NCBI RefSeq assembly: GCF_025980345.1
Contig: NZ_JAPDUI010000015.1
Span: 1-38,374, forward strand
Length of the DNA stretch: 38,374 bases
From: Arenimonas sp. GDDSR-1
GTDB taxonomy: Bacteria > Pseudomonadota > Gammaproteobacteria > Xanthomonadales > Xanthomonadaceae
Direction: 5' to 3'
Positions 7,882 to 16,862 of the stretch are shown in pieces (within the stretch, counting starts at the first letter, position 1; the number at the start of each line of letters is the position of its first letter). Below the pieces are notes generated by a model, which searched no databases, had not been told where the DNA came from, and worked only from the letters and a program-made list of their open reading frames with translations. Made by a program: the position numbers and the translations under genes.

Positions 7882-9258
7882 TCAGGGCCCGTGCGTATAG
7901 ACCCGGTATGACCAAGGGGGCAGGGTCAATCCGTCCGGCTGCGGGAAGACGACCTCGCTGCCGCTGAAGTATTCGGTGTAGCGGCCGTGATGCAGGCTTT
8001 CCTCGAAGCGCACCTGCCGGGTTTCCGGACTGAAATTGATGACGGTGAACACCTTGTTGCCGTCCTTTTCGCGCACGAAGCTGAGCACCCGGTCCGGCAC
8101 GGTATTGGGCACCTTGATCATGCGTCCGCCCCAGTCGGAATTGGCCAGCGCCGGATTGGCTTTCTTCAGCGCGGCAAGCCGGGTGTACAGTTCCGCCATC
8201 GGGTGCGCGCGCCACACGATCGGATCCTTTTCGAAGAAGGCCAGACGTTTCGGGTTACCGGCTTCCTGACCGTTGTAGATCAGCGGCATGCCTTCGCCGG
8301 TGAACGACAGCACGGTGGCCGCCGGTACGGCATCGCCGAACTTCTCGATGTCGGTGCCTTCCCAGGCATTGGCGTCGTGGTTGCTGGTGTAGGTCATGCG
8401 CATGGATCGGCGCGGCCAGGCGCTTTCGTTGTGCGAGTAGAACACGAACAGCTTGTCGAGCGTGGCCTTGCCCTGACTGAGCGCCGAGACCGCGTCGAAC
8501 CAGCTCCAGGCGTAGCTCATGTCGAAGGCGTCGTAGTGCATGTCGCGGGTTTCCCACTCGGCCAGCAGGAATACCGGTTTGACCTTTTCCATCTCGCGGC
8601 GGGCGGTGGCCCAGAAATCCAGCGGCACGAAGCCGGCCACGTCGGCGCGGAAGCCGTCGACGCCGTACTCGCGCACCCAGTACACCATCGATTCGGTCAT
8701 TTCCCTGCGCAGCGCCGGATTTTTGTAATCCAGATTGATGATGTCATGCCAGTCCCACCAGGGCGTCGGTTGGAAATCGCCTTTCCAGTCGCGCGCATAC
8801 CAGTCCGGATGCTGCGTCACCCACGGGTGGTCCCAGGCGGTGTGGTTGGCCACCCAGTCCAGAATCACTTTCATGCCGAGTGCGTGCGCGCGGTCGATGA
8901 AGCGATGCAGGTCCGCCGGGCTGCCGAATTCCGGATTGACGCCGCGGTAGTCTTTCACCGAATACGGACTGCCGAGCGTACCCTTGCGGTTCTTGACGCC
9001 GATCGGATGCACCGGCATCAGCCAGATGATGTCGACACCGAGCGCTTTCAGGCGGGGCAGTTGTTTTTCCGCGGCACGGAAACTGCCCTCGGGCGTGAAC
9101 TGCCGGGTGTTGAGCTGGTAGATCACCGCATGCTTCGACCATTCCGGGTGTTGCAGATGCACGGGCGCTTGCGGTTGGTATTTCTGCAGCGGATCAGCAC
9201 CATGAACGGGCAAGGCGATTGATAGCAGCACGGCGAATAGGGTGAATAGACGGGGCAT
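7882..9258 (-). CDS. Secreted GH13 alpha-amylase family enzyme
   Basis: A glycoside hydrolase family 13 enzyme that should cut or transfer alpha-1,4-glucans outside the cytoplasm. Conserved regions are all present: I (ILDWVANHT), II (GFRADVAGF, nucleophile Asp), III (LLAEWE, acid/base Glu) and IV (TSNHDAN, third acidic residue). YQLNTRQFTPEG and PVHPIG are also family marks. The mature protein is compact (about 435 aa) with a short C-terminal beta domain. The signal peptide runs from MPRLFTLFAVLL to about HGA. An in-frame TTG at 9270 is possible, but GAGG at 9268-9265 lies 6 nt before the ATG at 9258, which I choose; ATG 9261 is the other option. It is the last gene of the operon and follows the GH31 gene with almost no gap. 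Exact specificity (amylase, maltogenic enzyme or glucosidase) cannot be set by eye. Confidence 0.88.
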   Translation of the reverse strand: MPRLFTLFAVLLSIALPVHGADPLQKYQPQAPVHLQHPEWSKHAVIYQLNTRQFTPEGSFRAAEKQLPRLKALGVDIIWLMPVHPIGVKNRKGTLGSPYSVKDYRGVNPEFGSPADLHRFIDRAHALGMKVILDWVANHTAWDHPWVTQHPDWYARDWKGDFQPTPWWDWHDIINLDYKNPALRREMTESMVYWVREYGVDGFRADVAGFVPLDFWATARREMEKVKPVFLLAEWETRDMHYDAFDMSYAWSWFDAVSALSQGKATLDKLFVFYSHNESAWPRRSMRMTYTSNHDANAWEGTDIEKFGDAVPAATVLSFTGEGMPLIYNGQEAGNPKRLAFFEKDPIVWRAHPMAELYTRLAALKKANPALANSDWGGRMIKVPNTVPDRVLSFVREKDGNKVFTVINFSPETRQVRFEESLHHGRYTEYFSGSEVVFPQPDGLTLPPWSYRVYTHGP

Positions 9259-9266
9259 CATCGGCC

Positions 9267-11657
9267 TCAACGAATCTGGAGTTTCAGGGACTGCGCCGAC
9301 CAGCGCAGGGGAATGTGCAGGGTGCGCGTGGCGGCATCGTAACGGCTGTCGTTGCGTGTCGTGCCGTCCACGCGGATTTCGGCGGCGGCCGCCGGCCAGT
9401 TGTGCACAACCAGTTCCACGGCGCGCAGGGCGGGCTTGCCCGCATAATCGCCTTGACGCGACAGGGTGATGTCGAGTTTTTGGCGGCTTTGGCTTGCCGA
9501 AAAATCCAGACGCTCGAATTGTTTGTCACGGATTGCATTCGGGTTTTGGCCGTCATCGTCATACATCAGGCCATTGGCCGACTTCACCGAGCTATCGGCA
9601 TAGTAATGCAGTTGCAGCTTGCCGCTGTCGTACTGCGTGGTATTGCTCATATCGCCAGTGGCCATGGGAATGAAGGCGCCGGCTTTCACGAATACCGGAA
9701 TGGTGTTCAGCGCAACCGGGGCCGCGATGGATTTGCCGCCGACTTGTTTGGCATCGGTCCAATAATCGAACCAGACACCCTTGGGAAGATTGACATTGAC
9801 CGTTTTAGCGCCAGGCTCGGTGACCGGGGTGACCAGGAAGGCGTCACCCCAGAAATAGGTCTGCGCATTGTCGATCAGCTGCGGATTGCGTTCATCGCTG
9901 AAGAACAGCGGACGCATCAGCGGCATGCCGCTCAGGCTGTTCTGGTAAGCCAGCGTGTAGTTGTAGGGCAGCAGGCGGTAACGCAGGTTCACGAACGGAC
10001 GCAGGATGTCCTGTACGGCCGCTTCATGGAACACCGGTTCGGACGGAATGTGGTCCTGGGCATGCGGCCGGTACACCGGCTGGAACACGCCGTACTGCAG
10101 CCAGCGGATATAAAGCTCCGGATCGAATTTCTCGCCGCCGGCGAAGCCGCCCAGATCCGAGTGCGTGTAGGCCAGCCCCAGCAACGACATCTGCAATGCC
10201 AGTTCCACCTGCGGTTTCAGGCCGCCCCACTCGCGCGACACATCGCCGGTCCAGGGCATCATGCCGTAGCGTTGGCTGCCGGCGAAACCGGAGCGCATCA
10301 TGATGAACGGGCGTTCCTCGGGCGTATCCTTGCGGGCGTTTTCATAGACCATCTTCGCCCACTGGTGGCCGTAGGCGTTGTGAACGGCATCACCGCTGCC
10401 GATGCGGTGTTGTGCATCGCCCGGATGCACTTCCGGTTCGCCCAGATCGCCCCACCAGCCGGCCACGCCCTGCTTTTTCAGGCCGCGGTAAATGCTCCAG
10501 AACCAATCCTGGGCTTTCGGTTCGAAAACATCGACCAGGCCGGTGTTGCCGAAATAGAAATCGAAGGTTTTCGGTTTGCCGTCCGGCCCCGGGGTGATGG
10601 CGCCGGCGGCAACCGCTTCGGCCCAGCGTTTGGACGAGGTCAGGATGAACGGCTCGGTCACCAATATCGTGTTGATGCCGTCTTTCTTCAAATCGGCGAT
10701 CAGTCCCTCCGGATCCGGAAACGCTTTTTTATCCCAGGCCAGATTGCCCATGTGGCCCTTGATGTCGGGACCGAACCAGTACAGATCCAGAATCAGCGCA
10801 TCGACCGGAAATCCGGTCTGCTTGAATTTGGCCGCGGTGGCGCGGACTTCGGCATCATTGCGGTAGCCGAAACGCGAGGCGAAGTTGCCCAGCGCCCAGC
10901 GCGGCGGCAGCGGCTGGTGGCCGGTCACCGCCGTATAGTTCTTCAGGATTTCGGGATAGGTGTCGCCGGCCACCACCACATAGGCGGTGCGGCCATCGAC
11001 CGCCGAGAAACTCAGCGTATTCCTGTCGGTTTTTCCTAAGTCGACCTCGCCACTGGCGGTATTGTCGAACAGCAGCAGGTATTTGTTGCTGGAAACCACC
11101 GCCGGCAGGCTGTAATACATCTGCTCGGCCTTGGTGGTATAGCCGTAGCTGGCCTTGTTGTAAAGCGGCAGTTTGTGGCCGCGGCGGTCCATGCCCAGCA
11201 CGCGCTGGCCGGTGCCCATCAGCTTTTCCTGCGGCTGCAGCGCGAAGCCAAAGCCGCGTTTGCCGTCCTCGAGCTGCAGACCGCCGTTTTCCGCCAGCAG
11301 GGGCTTGCCGTTTTTCACGAAGCGGATGCGTAAAGGCGCTTTGTCGATCTGCACATGCAGATCCGGACTGCCGAAGCGCACCGACTTTTCGGTGTTTATC
11401 ATGGCCAGCTTCATCGGCGGGATATCGGCATTGGCATCGATGGCGAATGAGTCGAGTTGCGTCATGCCGGCCGGCTCATAGAACACTTCCACGGCTTCGG
11501 TGTTGAGGAAGCGCACGCGCACGGTGCCTTTGTCGGTGGTCAAGAGCAAGGTGTTGCCGCTGCTGGAAGCGCGTTGCACCGTTTGTTCCAGGGCGGCAGC
11601 CGGAAGGCTGATGACGAAGGCGAGCGCGAAGCCCAGTCGGAATCGGAATGCGGTCAT
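9267..11657 (-). CDS. Secreted GH31 alpha-glucosidase / alpha-transglucosylase
   Basis: A 796-residue family GH31 enzyme with a signal peptide (FALAFVISLPAAA). It should act on the non-reducing ends of malto-oligosaccharides in the periplasm or at the cell surface. The nucleophile motif is WWGDLGEPE with Asp404, and the probable acid/base is Asp472 in MPWTGDVSREW. HSDLGGF and the distal FWGDAFLVTPV are also typical. From memory, the Cellvibrio japonicus transglucosylase Agd31B (oligosaccharide 4-alpha-D-glucosyltransferase) uses Asp412 and Asp480, which is the same 68-residue spacing, so this enzyme may transfer rather than hydrolyse glucose units (inference). The start ATG follows the upstream amylase stop by 9 bp with AAGGG as Shine-Dalgarno. 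It is the middle gene of a three-gene glucan operon. Confidence 0.92.
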   Translation of the reverse strand: MTAFRFRLGFALAFVISLPAAALEQTVQRASSSGNTLLLTTDKGTVRVRFLNTEAVEVFYEPAGMTQLDSFAIDANADIPPMKLAMINTEKSVRFGSPDLHVQIDKAPLRIRFVKNGKPLLAENGGLQLEDGKRGFGFALQPQEKLMGTGQRVLGMDRRGHKLPLYNKASYGYTTKAEQMYYSLPAVVSSNKYLLLFDNTASGEVDLGKTDRNTLSFSAVDGRTAYVVVAGDTYPEILKNYTAVTGHQPLPPRWALGNFASRFGYRNDAEVRATAAKFKQTGFPVDALILDLYWFGPDIKGHMGNLAWDKKAFPDPEGLIADLKKDGINTILVTEPFILTSSKRWAEAVAAGAITPGPDGKPKTFDFYFGNTGLVDVFEPKAQDWFWSIYRGLKKQGVAGWWGDLGEPEVHPGDAQHRIGSGDAVHNAYGHQWAKMVYENARKDTPEERPFIMMRSGFAGSQRYGMMPWTGDVSREWGGLKPQVELALQMSLLGLAYTHSDLGGFAGGEKFDPELYIRWLQYGVFQPVYRPHAQDHIPSEPVFHEAAVQDILRPFVNLRYRLLPYNYTLAYQNSLSGMPLMRPLFFSDERNPQLIDNAQTYFWGDAFLVTPVTEPGAKTVNVNLPKGVWFDYWTDAKQVGGKSIAAPVALNTIPVFVKAGAFIPMATGDMSNTTQYDSGKLQLHYYADSSVKSANGLMYDDDGQNPNAIRDKQFERLDFSASQSRQKLDITLSRQGDYAGKPALRAVELVVHNWPAAAAEIRVDGTTRNDSRYDAATRTLHIPLRWSAQSLKLQIR

Positions 11658-11666
11658 GGCAAGCCC

Positions 11667-13535
11667 TTAGTTCGGCAGTTCAAGAATGACGGATTGCAGC
11701 GGAGCCAGCTCCAGGGCGATGAAGCCCATCATGTTGACGACCTGCAGGCGGGGTTTGGCACTGCCCAAGCGCTCCTTCAGGCGGTAGTCGCCGTCACGCA
11801 GGTGCCATTCGGCGAGCAATGGCGGCGGCAGACGCAGCGTGAAGCGTTTGGTGTTGGTTGCGCTGAAATTACTGACGATGACCAGCTTCTGTTTGGCGTT
11901 GTAGCGTGCATAGGAGAACAGCTCGCCATCGTAACCGGTGTTGCCGATATTGGCTTTATGCAAATCGGAATAGTCCCCCATCAAAGCCGGCGCATTTCGG
12001 GTGAATTGCATCAGTTTCACGTAGTCGGCACGCAGTGCTTTTTCATCGGCATGCAGCGCGCCGCCGTCGAAACGGCCGCCATTCATCCAGCGCTGGTGAG
12101 CCGGTACGCCCCAGTAATCGAAAATCGTGGTGCGGCTGGCTTTGCCGAAGCCGGCATCGCCATCGCCTTTCTCGCCGACGTCCTGACCGAAGTACAGCAT
12201 GGTCGGCGCGGTGCCGATGGTGGCCGAGACCACCATGGCCGGCAGGCCTTTGCGGGCATCACCGGCAAACGGCGCGCTGGCGATGCGCTGCTCGTCGTGG
12301 TTTTCCAGGAAATGCAGCAGATGCGGTTCGATATCGGCAAACTGCGTCCGGATGTCCACCAGACGGTCGGTGCTGGCCTTGCCCTGCATCACCAGTTTCA
12401 GGTGGTCGTAGAAATCGACCTTGTCGTACAGGTAATCCATCTTGCCCAGATGCAGGTAATCGCGGTACTGCTTCGGGTTGTAGACTTCCGCCAGCAGGGT
12501 CGCCTCGGGATCGGTGTGTTTGATCGCGCTGTTGAGATAGCTCCAGAACTCGACCGGCACCATTTCGGCCATGTCGTAGCGGAAGCCGTCCACGCCCTGC
12601 GCCAGCCAGAATTGGGTGATGTCGCGGAATTTTTTCCAGGACGAGGGCACATCCTTGCCTTGCCAGAAGGCGTGATGCGCACGCCAGTCCTTGCCGGCGT
12701 AATCGGCCGGCAGGCGCGGAAAGTCGGCGCTGCCGTCGGGTTTGATGCCGTAATTGATCTTGACCGTTTCGTACCAGTCATCGAATTTCGGCTGCACCGC
12801 GCGCGAACCGTTGCCGGTCCATTTCGCCGGGTTCTCGGCGAATTTACCGTCAACCTGTGGATGGTCTTCACCGTTGAGAACGCGGTAATCCGCCGGCCAG
12901 GCCGGCACCCGGAACGGCTGGCCGGGCACGTAATAAAAATCGTTGTTGCGGGCGTATTCCACCGAGGTGTCGTCATCGGCGCCGAAATCGCGCACGCCGG
13001 CCGGTGCGCCGCTGGAACGGTAGCCGCGCGCCACATGGTTCGGCACGATGTCGATCATCACCTTCAGGCCATGTTGGTGGGTGCGCGCCACCAGAGCGCG
13101 GAATTCATCCAAGCGCTTGGCCGGGTCACGTGCCAGATCCGGATTGACGTTGTAATAATCCTTGACCGCATACGGCGAGCCGGCGCGGCCTTTGATCACA
13201 TCCGGATCGTCAGCGCCGATGCCGTAGGCGCTGTAGTCGGCCACCAACGCATGGTGCGGTACGCCGGTGTACCAGATGTGGGTCACGCCAAGCTGCTTGA
13301 TGCCGTCCAATGCCTTGTCGTTGAAGTCTTCGAATTTCCCGACGCCGTTCTGTTCACGGGTACCCCAGGGAATATTGGCGGTCTTCTGGTTGCCGAACAA
13401 GCGGGTGAATACCTGATAGATGACGACCTTGCCGCTCTGCGAAGAGGCTTCGGCAGCCGGTGGCGCGGCGGCATGGGCGGGTGCTACCAGAAGCAGTGCG
13501 GCAAGAAAGCAGGAAAGGGTGCGGCGCGAAAGCAT
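11667..13535 (-). CDS. Secreted GH13 alpha-amylase
   Basis: A 622-residue GH13 enzyme with a clear signal peptide (TLSCFLAALLLVAPAHA). Conserved regions are I (MIDIVPNHV), II (GFRYDMAEM, nucleophile Asp), III (LLAEVY, acid/base Glu) and IV (FLENHDEQR, third Asp). Between regions I and II there is an expanded loop of more than 100 residues rich in Asp and aromatic residues (YRVLNGEDHPQVDG, PKFDDWYETVKINYG). A beta-sandwich C-domain with YARYNAKQKLVIVSNFS closes the protein. It is the first gene of the operon with the GH31 and second GH13 genes, so it probably makes the oligosaccharides they process. The 102-bp gap upstream holds the likely promoter and a small palindrome (ATACGTAT). No TonB receptor or regulator for starch is adjacent. 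Confidence 0.92.
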   Translation of the reverse strand: MLSRRTLSCFLAALLLVAPAHAAAPPAAEASSQSGKVVIYQVFTRLFGNQKTANIPWGTREQNGVGKFEDFNDKALDGIKQLGVTHIWYTGVPHHALVADYSAYGIGADDPDVIKGRAGSPYAVKDYYNVNPDLARDPAKRLDEFRALVARTHQHGLKVMIDIVPNHVARGYRSSGAPAGVRDFGADDDTSVEYARNNDFYYVPGQPFRVPAWPADYRVLNGEDHPQVDGKFAENPAKWTGNGSRAVQPKFDDWYETVKINYGIKPDGSADFPRLPADYAGKDWRAHHAFWQGKDVPSSWKKFRDITQFWLAQGVDGFRYDMAEMVPVEFWSYLNSAIKHTDPEATLLAEVYNPKQYRDYLHLGKMDYLYDKVDFYDHLKLVMQGKASTDRLVDIRTQFADIEPHLLHFLENHDEQRIASAPFAGDARKGLPAMVVSATIGTAPTMLYFGQDVGEKGDGDAGFGKASRTTIFDYWGVPAHQRWMNGGRFDGGALHADEKALRADYVKLMQFTRNAPALMGDYSDLHKANIGNTGYDGELFSYARYNAKQKLVIVSNFSATNTKRFTLRLPPPLLAEWHLRDGDYRLKERLGSAKPRLQVVNMMGFIALELAPLQSVILELPN

Positions 13536-13615
13536 GGGCGGTCCTGAAATCGGGGTCTGGTCATGCTAAACGAGAAAGCCGGACCTGCCAATTTCCGGCA
13601 CCGGCCGGCGCGTGA

Positions 13616-13623
13616 ATACGTAT
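13616..13623. promoter_or_regulatory. Small palindrome upstream of the starch operon
   Basis: ATACGTAT is a perfect 8-bp palindrome with a central CG, 80 bp before the first amylase start. LacI/GalR-type repressors favour operators with a central CG, and such repressors often control starch genes in this group. A site this short can occur by chance, and no matching regulator is in the window. Confidence 0.2.
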
Positions 13624-13637
13624 GTATCCGCGCTGGA

Positions 13638-15269
13638 TTAATCCTTTGCTTTGGCCGGCGCGGCGTATTTGCGGTCTTCCGGCACCACCTTCTCGCTGGC
13701 CGGATCAAGCACGTAGTGCGGCGACATGATCTGCACGCCGTAGCGGTTGAAGGTGTCCTGGATGTTGGCGTGCAGATCGCTGAGTGTCTGCGCACGGGTT
13801 TTCGGCTGATCGGCGGTGGCCTGGCACACCAAGCGGTATTCCGGGTAATAATCCGAGAGGGCGGTTTGATACACCCGCGGCGCCGGCTCGGTGCTCAGGC
13901 CATGGGTTTTGCCGGCCGCTTCCAGCAGCATGGCTTCCACCTGCCGCCAGGGCGTGTCGTAACCGATGGTGACCGTGGTGTCGAGGATGTAGCCGTTACC
14001 CTTGACCGTCCGCGAATAATTGCGGGTGACCGAACCGAACACGGTGGAATTGGCCAGGGTGATTTCCTCGCCCATGCCGGTGCGCAGACGGGTATTGAAA
14101 ATCCCCAGGTCGGTGACCGTGCCCTCGTGGTCGCCGATGCGCACGTACTCGCCGATGCGGAAGGTGCGTGAATAGGTCAGGATCAGGCCGCTGGCGCCCT
14201 GGCTGACGACGTTGGAGGCGCCGAGCGAGAGCATCAGGCCGACCAGCACCGAAACGCCCTTGAACGCTTCCGAATCCGAGCCCGGCAGGTAAGGGTAGGC
14301 CATCACCAGCGCGAACAGCCAGATCACCACGGCGATGATCTTGCGCGTCGGTCCGGCCAGTTCGGCATCGATGAAACCCAGCCGGCTGTGGCCACTGGCG
14401 ATCTGGTTGAAGAAGCTTTTGGACAGCTGGGTAGCCCAGTACGCCAAAAGGAAAATCACGATCGCGGTCAGCAGATCGGGAATGGCATGCACGATGGCGC
14501 TGCCGAATGATGCGGCGGTGCCGAGCAGGAAGCCGTTCAGGCCCTCGCCCCACGGGCGGGTGTAGGGGAACTGCGCCAGACTGATGCTCAGCCATTCATA
14601 CACCAGCACGGCGGCAACGATGATGAACAGCAGGCGGGTGAGCTTCAGCAGCCAGGACAGCACGCGGATGCGCGGCACCAGTTCGACGCCGTTGACCGCC
14701 AGGCGTTTGGATTCGGTCATCGCCACCAGTTTGCGGTCGGCGAAGCGGCGCATGCGGGCCGCCAGCCAGAGCAGACCGGCCAGCACCAGCGTGGCGATGG
14801 CCGTGATGCCGGCGCCGCGCAGCAGACTGTCGGTGTTCCGGCTTTCACGGCTTTCACGCATGACCTGCTGCAGACGGCGTTGGGTCGCATTGACCGCCGC
14901 GGCCAGCGACTCACCGGCCAGTTTGTCGGTATCGTCCGGGGTCAGCACGAACACCATCACGCCGTCGATCTTGAAGATGGCACCGAGCGGATTGCTCTCC
15001 ACGCTGACCACGGCATCGGGATTGCGTGCCAGCTCTTCGGTGATGCGGGCCTCGGCCCGTTCGGCACGCAGTGCCGGCGGCGCACCAAGCAGATTGCCGC
15101 GGAACACGGCCACCTCACGGTTGAATACCACGGCACTGGCGCTGTTCGGTGCTTGTGCAGCGGCAGGTTCGGCACTGGCCAGCACGGGGGCAATGGCGCT
15201 TGCCGCCGACGGGAGCAGCACCGCGATCAACAACGCGGCGGCGAGAGCGAACGGACGGCCTGCAATCAT
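13638..15269 (-). CDS. Mechanosensitive ion channel of the MscS family
   Basis: The 543-residue protein has a signal peptide (LAAALLIAVLLPSAASA), a periplasmic N-terminal region of about 150 residues, several membrane helices and a C-terminal MscS core. The pore-lining helix is recognisable (SVLVGLMLSLGASNVVSQ), followed by the beta domain (RTFRIGEYVRIGDHEGTVTDLGIFNTRLRTG, given here in two parts: FRIGEYVRIGDHEGTV and TDLGIFNTRLRT) and ITLANSTVFGSVTRNYSR. Such channels open under membrane tension to release solutes after osmotic down-shock. The long exported N-terminus places it among the larger MscS relatives rather than the 286-residue E. coli MscS. The gene lies 102 bp upstream of the starch operon and 58 bp downstream of the MOSC gene, all on one strand, so read-through from either side is possible. 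The C-terminus is Lys/Ala-rich. Confidence 0.9.
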   Translation of the reverse strand: MIAGRPFALAAALLIAVLLPSAASAIAPVLASAEPAAAQAPNSASAVVFNREVAVFRGNLLGAPPALRAERAEARITEELARNPDAVVSVESNPLGAIFKIDGVMVFVLTPDDTDKLAGESLAAAVNATQRRLQQVMRESRESRNTDSLLRGAGITAIATLVLAGLLWLAARMRRFADRKLVAMTESKRLAVNGVELVPRIRVLSWLLKLTRLLFIIVAAVLVYEWLSISLAQFPYTRPWGEGLNGFLLGTAASFGSAIVHAIPDLLTAIVIFLLAYWATQLSKSFFNQIASGHSRLGFIDAELAGPTRKIIAVVIWLFALVMAYPYLPGSDSEAFKGVSVLVGLMLSLGASNVVSQGASGLILTYSRTFRIGEYVRIGDHEGTVTDLGIFNTRLRTGMGEEITLANSTVFGSVTRNYSRTVKGNGYILDTTVTIGYDTPWRQVEAMLLEAAGKTHGLSTEPAPRVYQTALSDYYPEYRLVCQATADQPKTRAQTLSDLHANIQDTFNRYGVQIMSPHYVLDPASEKVVPEDRKYAAPAKAKD

Positions 15270-15327
15270 GGCGGAACCCGGAGCGGTGACGTGGCCTTCA
15301 GTCTAGCAAAAAGCCTGCGTGCGCGAT

Positions 15328-15768
15328 TCAGTCCTTGAAGACGGCGGCATCCCCGGTACGCACCGTGCCGTCGCGCAACACCCGGCAACAGACGCCGCCG
15401 CGCCAGTGCGGGGTCAGCGCGTTTGTCAGGCCGTCGTGCTGGGCATCCATGCGCGGGCAGGGATCGGTTTCCAGCAGGATCTGCAATTCCACGTCGCCGA
15501 TGCGCAGCACGCGTCCGACATCGGCCGCCGTAAAGCGCAGGCCGTCGATCAGCAGGTTGGCGCGGCGCACGGTCCAGGGCAGATCGGTACCCAGTTCGGC
15601 ACAGGCGTCCTGCCAGGATTGCAGGCTGAGCAGTGTGACCTGCCGCCGTCCCGGTTTGCCGCGGGTGTCGGGAACCACGCCGGCTTCGCGGCTGATGGCC
15701 ACCGATGCGATTTCCAGCATCGAGCCTTTGGCCTGCCGGCGGAATGCAATGGCGCTCAGTGTGGCCAT
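15328..15768 (-). CDS. MOSC domain protein
   Basis: A small protein (146 aa from the chosen ATG; an in-frame GTG at 15786 would add six residues) that matches the MOSC fold, related to the C-terminal domain of molybdenum cofactor sulfurases. Visible family features are GKPGRRQVTLLS, LPWTVRRANLLIDG, the ETDPCPRMD segment with its conserved Cys, and WRGGVCCRVL followed by a short strand and GD. Stand-alone MOSC proteins are thought to handle sulfur or metal-sulfur groups, but the substrate here is unknown. The GTG at 15786 would overlap the hydrolase stop by 13 bp; the ATG at 15768 begins 5 bp after it. It is the last gene of the five-gene operon that starts at 18014. Confidence 0.82.
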   Translation of the reverse strand: MATLSAIAFRRQAKGSMLEIASVAISREAGVVPDTRGKPGRRQVTLLSLQSWQDACAELGTDLPWTVRRANLLIDGLRFTAADVGRVLRIGDVELQILLETDPCPRMDAQHDGLTNALTPHWRGGVCCRVLRDGTVRTGDAAVFKD

Positions 15769-15773
15769 GCGGG

Positions 15774-16862
15774 TTACGGTTTCCACGTCTTGTGCAGCAG
15801 GTTGGCGACGCCGAAGCAGGCCGGCGGATCACGGTTGCTGAGTACGATGAGCGTTTCACCGGTCACCGGGTAGCTGCGGATGTCGGTACAGATGCCGTCG
15901 GCACTGCCGCCATGCCCCCAGCGGAAATCGCGTTCGGGATAGCCCGGGCCATATCCGGTGGCGAAAAAGCCCAGACCCATGAATTCCCGCTGCGGGGTAA
16001 TGGCTTGGGCAAACAAATCCGGCGGCAGTAGTTTTCCCGATTGCAGGGCTTTCACAAAGCGCAGCATGTCGTCCGCCGTCGACACCTGGCCGCCGGCCGG
16101 GAAGCCGCGGCGGGGCAAGCTCGCACAATTGCGCACGCGCTTGCCGTCAACGGCGACATACCCGACCGCATCACCGGCTCCGGTTTCGGTGCAATTCACG
16201 AATGCGGTATTGATCATGCCCGAGGGTTTGAAAATCCGCTCGGTGACATAGCGCTCGTAATCCATGCCGGAAAGCACCTCGACCATGCGTCCGAGCACCA
16301 CATGACCGAAGTTGCCATACACCTGCTGGCTGCCCGGGGTGAATGCAGGCGCCCGCGCGCCGTGCAAGGCCAGCATGTCCGCGGTGGATATGACCCGGTC
16401 CCGGTTTCCGGCATGCTCGACACCGAACAGATCTATGTCTCCGGCGCCTGCGGTGTGGGTCAGCAGCTGCCGGACGGTGACCTTGGCGAACTCCGGATTC
16501 GGGTAATCGCGCAGCACGCTGCCGACGCTGCTGTCGAGGCTGAGTTTTTTCTCTGCCACCAATTGCAAAACAGCCACGGCAGTAAACATCTTCCCGGCCG
16601 ATGCGAGATTGAATCGTGTTGCCAAGGTGTTGGCGTCTTCTGTGTTCTCATCACGCAAACCATAGGCTTTTTCAAAAACCACAGTACCTTGGTGTGCAAC
16701 CAGTACTACGCCGGAAAATTGATCGGTATCCGTCAGCGCCAGAGCATAACCGTCGAGCCGCGCCAGGGCTTCGCGGCTGGGTGCCGGTTCGGTGGCGAAT
16801 GCCGGACTCCAGATGAAAAGCGAAAGCAATGACAGGAATAGCGGGTGCCTCAGGCGCACGGA
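15774..16862 (-). CDS. Secreted serine hydrolase, class C beta-lactamase/esterase-like
   Basis: A 362-residue penicillin-binding-fold hydrolase. The active-site Ser/Lys pair is in LASAGKMFTA (S-x-x-K), the second motif is YGN in QQVYGNFGHVV, and the third is HGG in RWGHGGSADG. These three motifs are found in class C beta-lactamases, D-Ala-D-Ala peptidases and EstB-like esterases, so the substrate cannot be set. The long frame starts far upstream at 17291 but that part overlaps another gene. I choose GTG 16862 because AAGGAA lies 6 nt before it and the product then begins with a clean signal peptide (RLRHPLFLSLLSLFIWSPAFA). An ATG at 16895 is the alternative. The start overlaps the upstream membrane-protein gene by 13 bp. 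Confidence 0.88.
   Translation of the reverse strand, partial: SVRLRHPLFLSLLSLFIWSPAFATEPAPSREALARLDGYALALTDTDQFSGVVLVAHQGTVVFEKAYGLRDENTEDANTLATRFNLASAGKMFTAVAVLQLVAEKKLSLDSSVGSVLRDYPNPEFAKVTVRQLLTHTAGAGDIDLFGVEHAGNRDRVISTADMLALHGARAPAFTPGSQQVYGNFGHVVLGRMVEVLSGMDYERYVTERIFKPSGMINTAFVNCTETGAGDAVGYVAVDGKRVRNCASLPRRGFPAGGQVSTADDMLRFVKALQSGKLLPPDLFAQAITPQREFMGLGFFATGYGPGYPERDFRWGHGGSADGICTDIRSYPVTGETLIVLSNRDPPACFGVANLLHKTWKP

Noticed and set aside
9315-11039. A 574-codon open frame on the plus strand inside the GH31 gene
   Set aside because: Antisense shadow with low-complexity composition and no domain pattern.
11457-13547. A 696-codon open frame on the plus strand opposite the first amylase
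   Set aside because: The opposite strand has all GH13 catalytic motifs; this frame has none and arises from codon bias.
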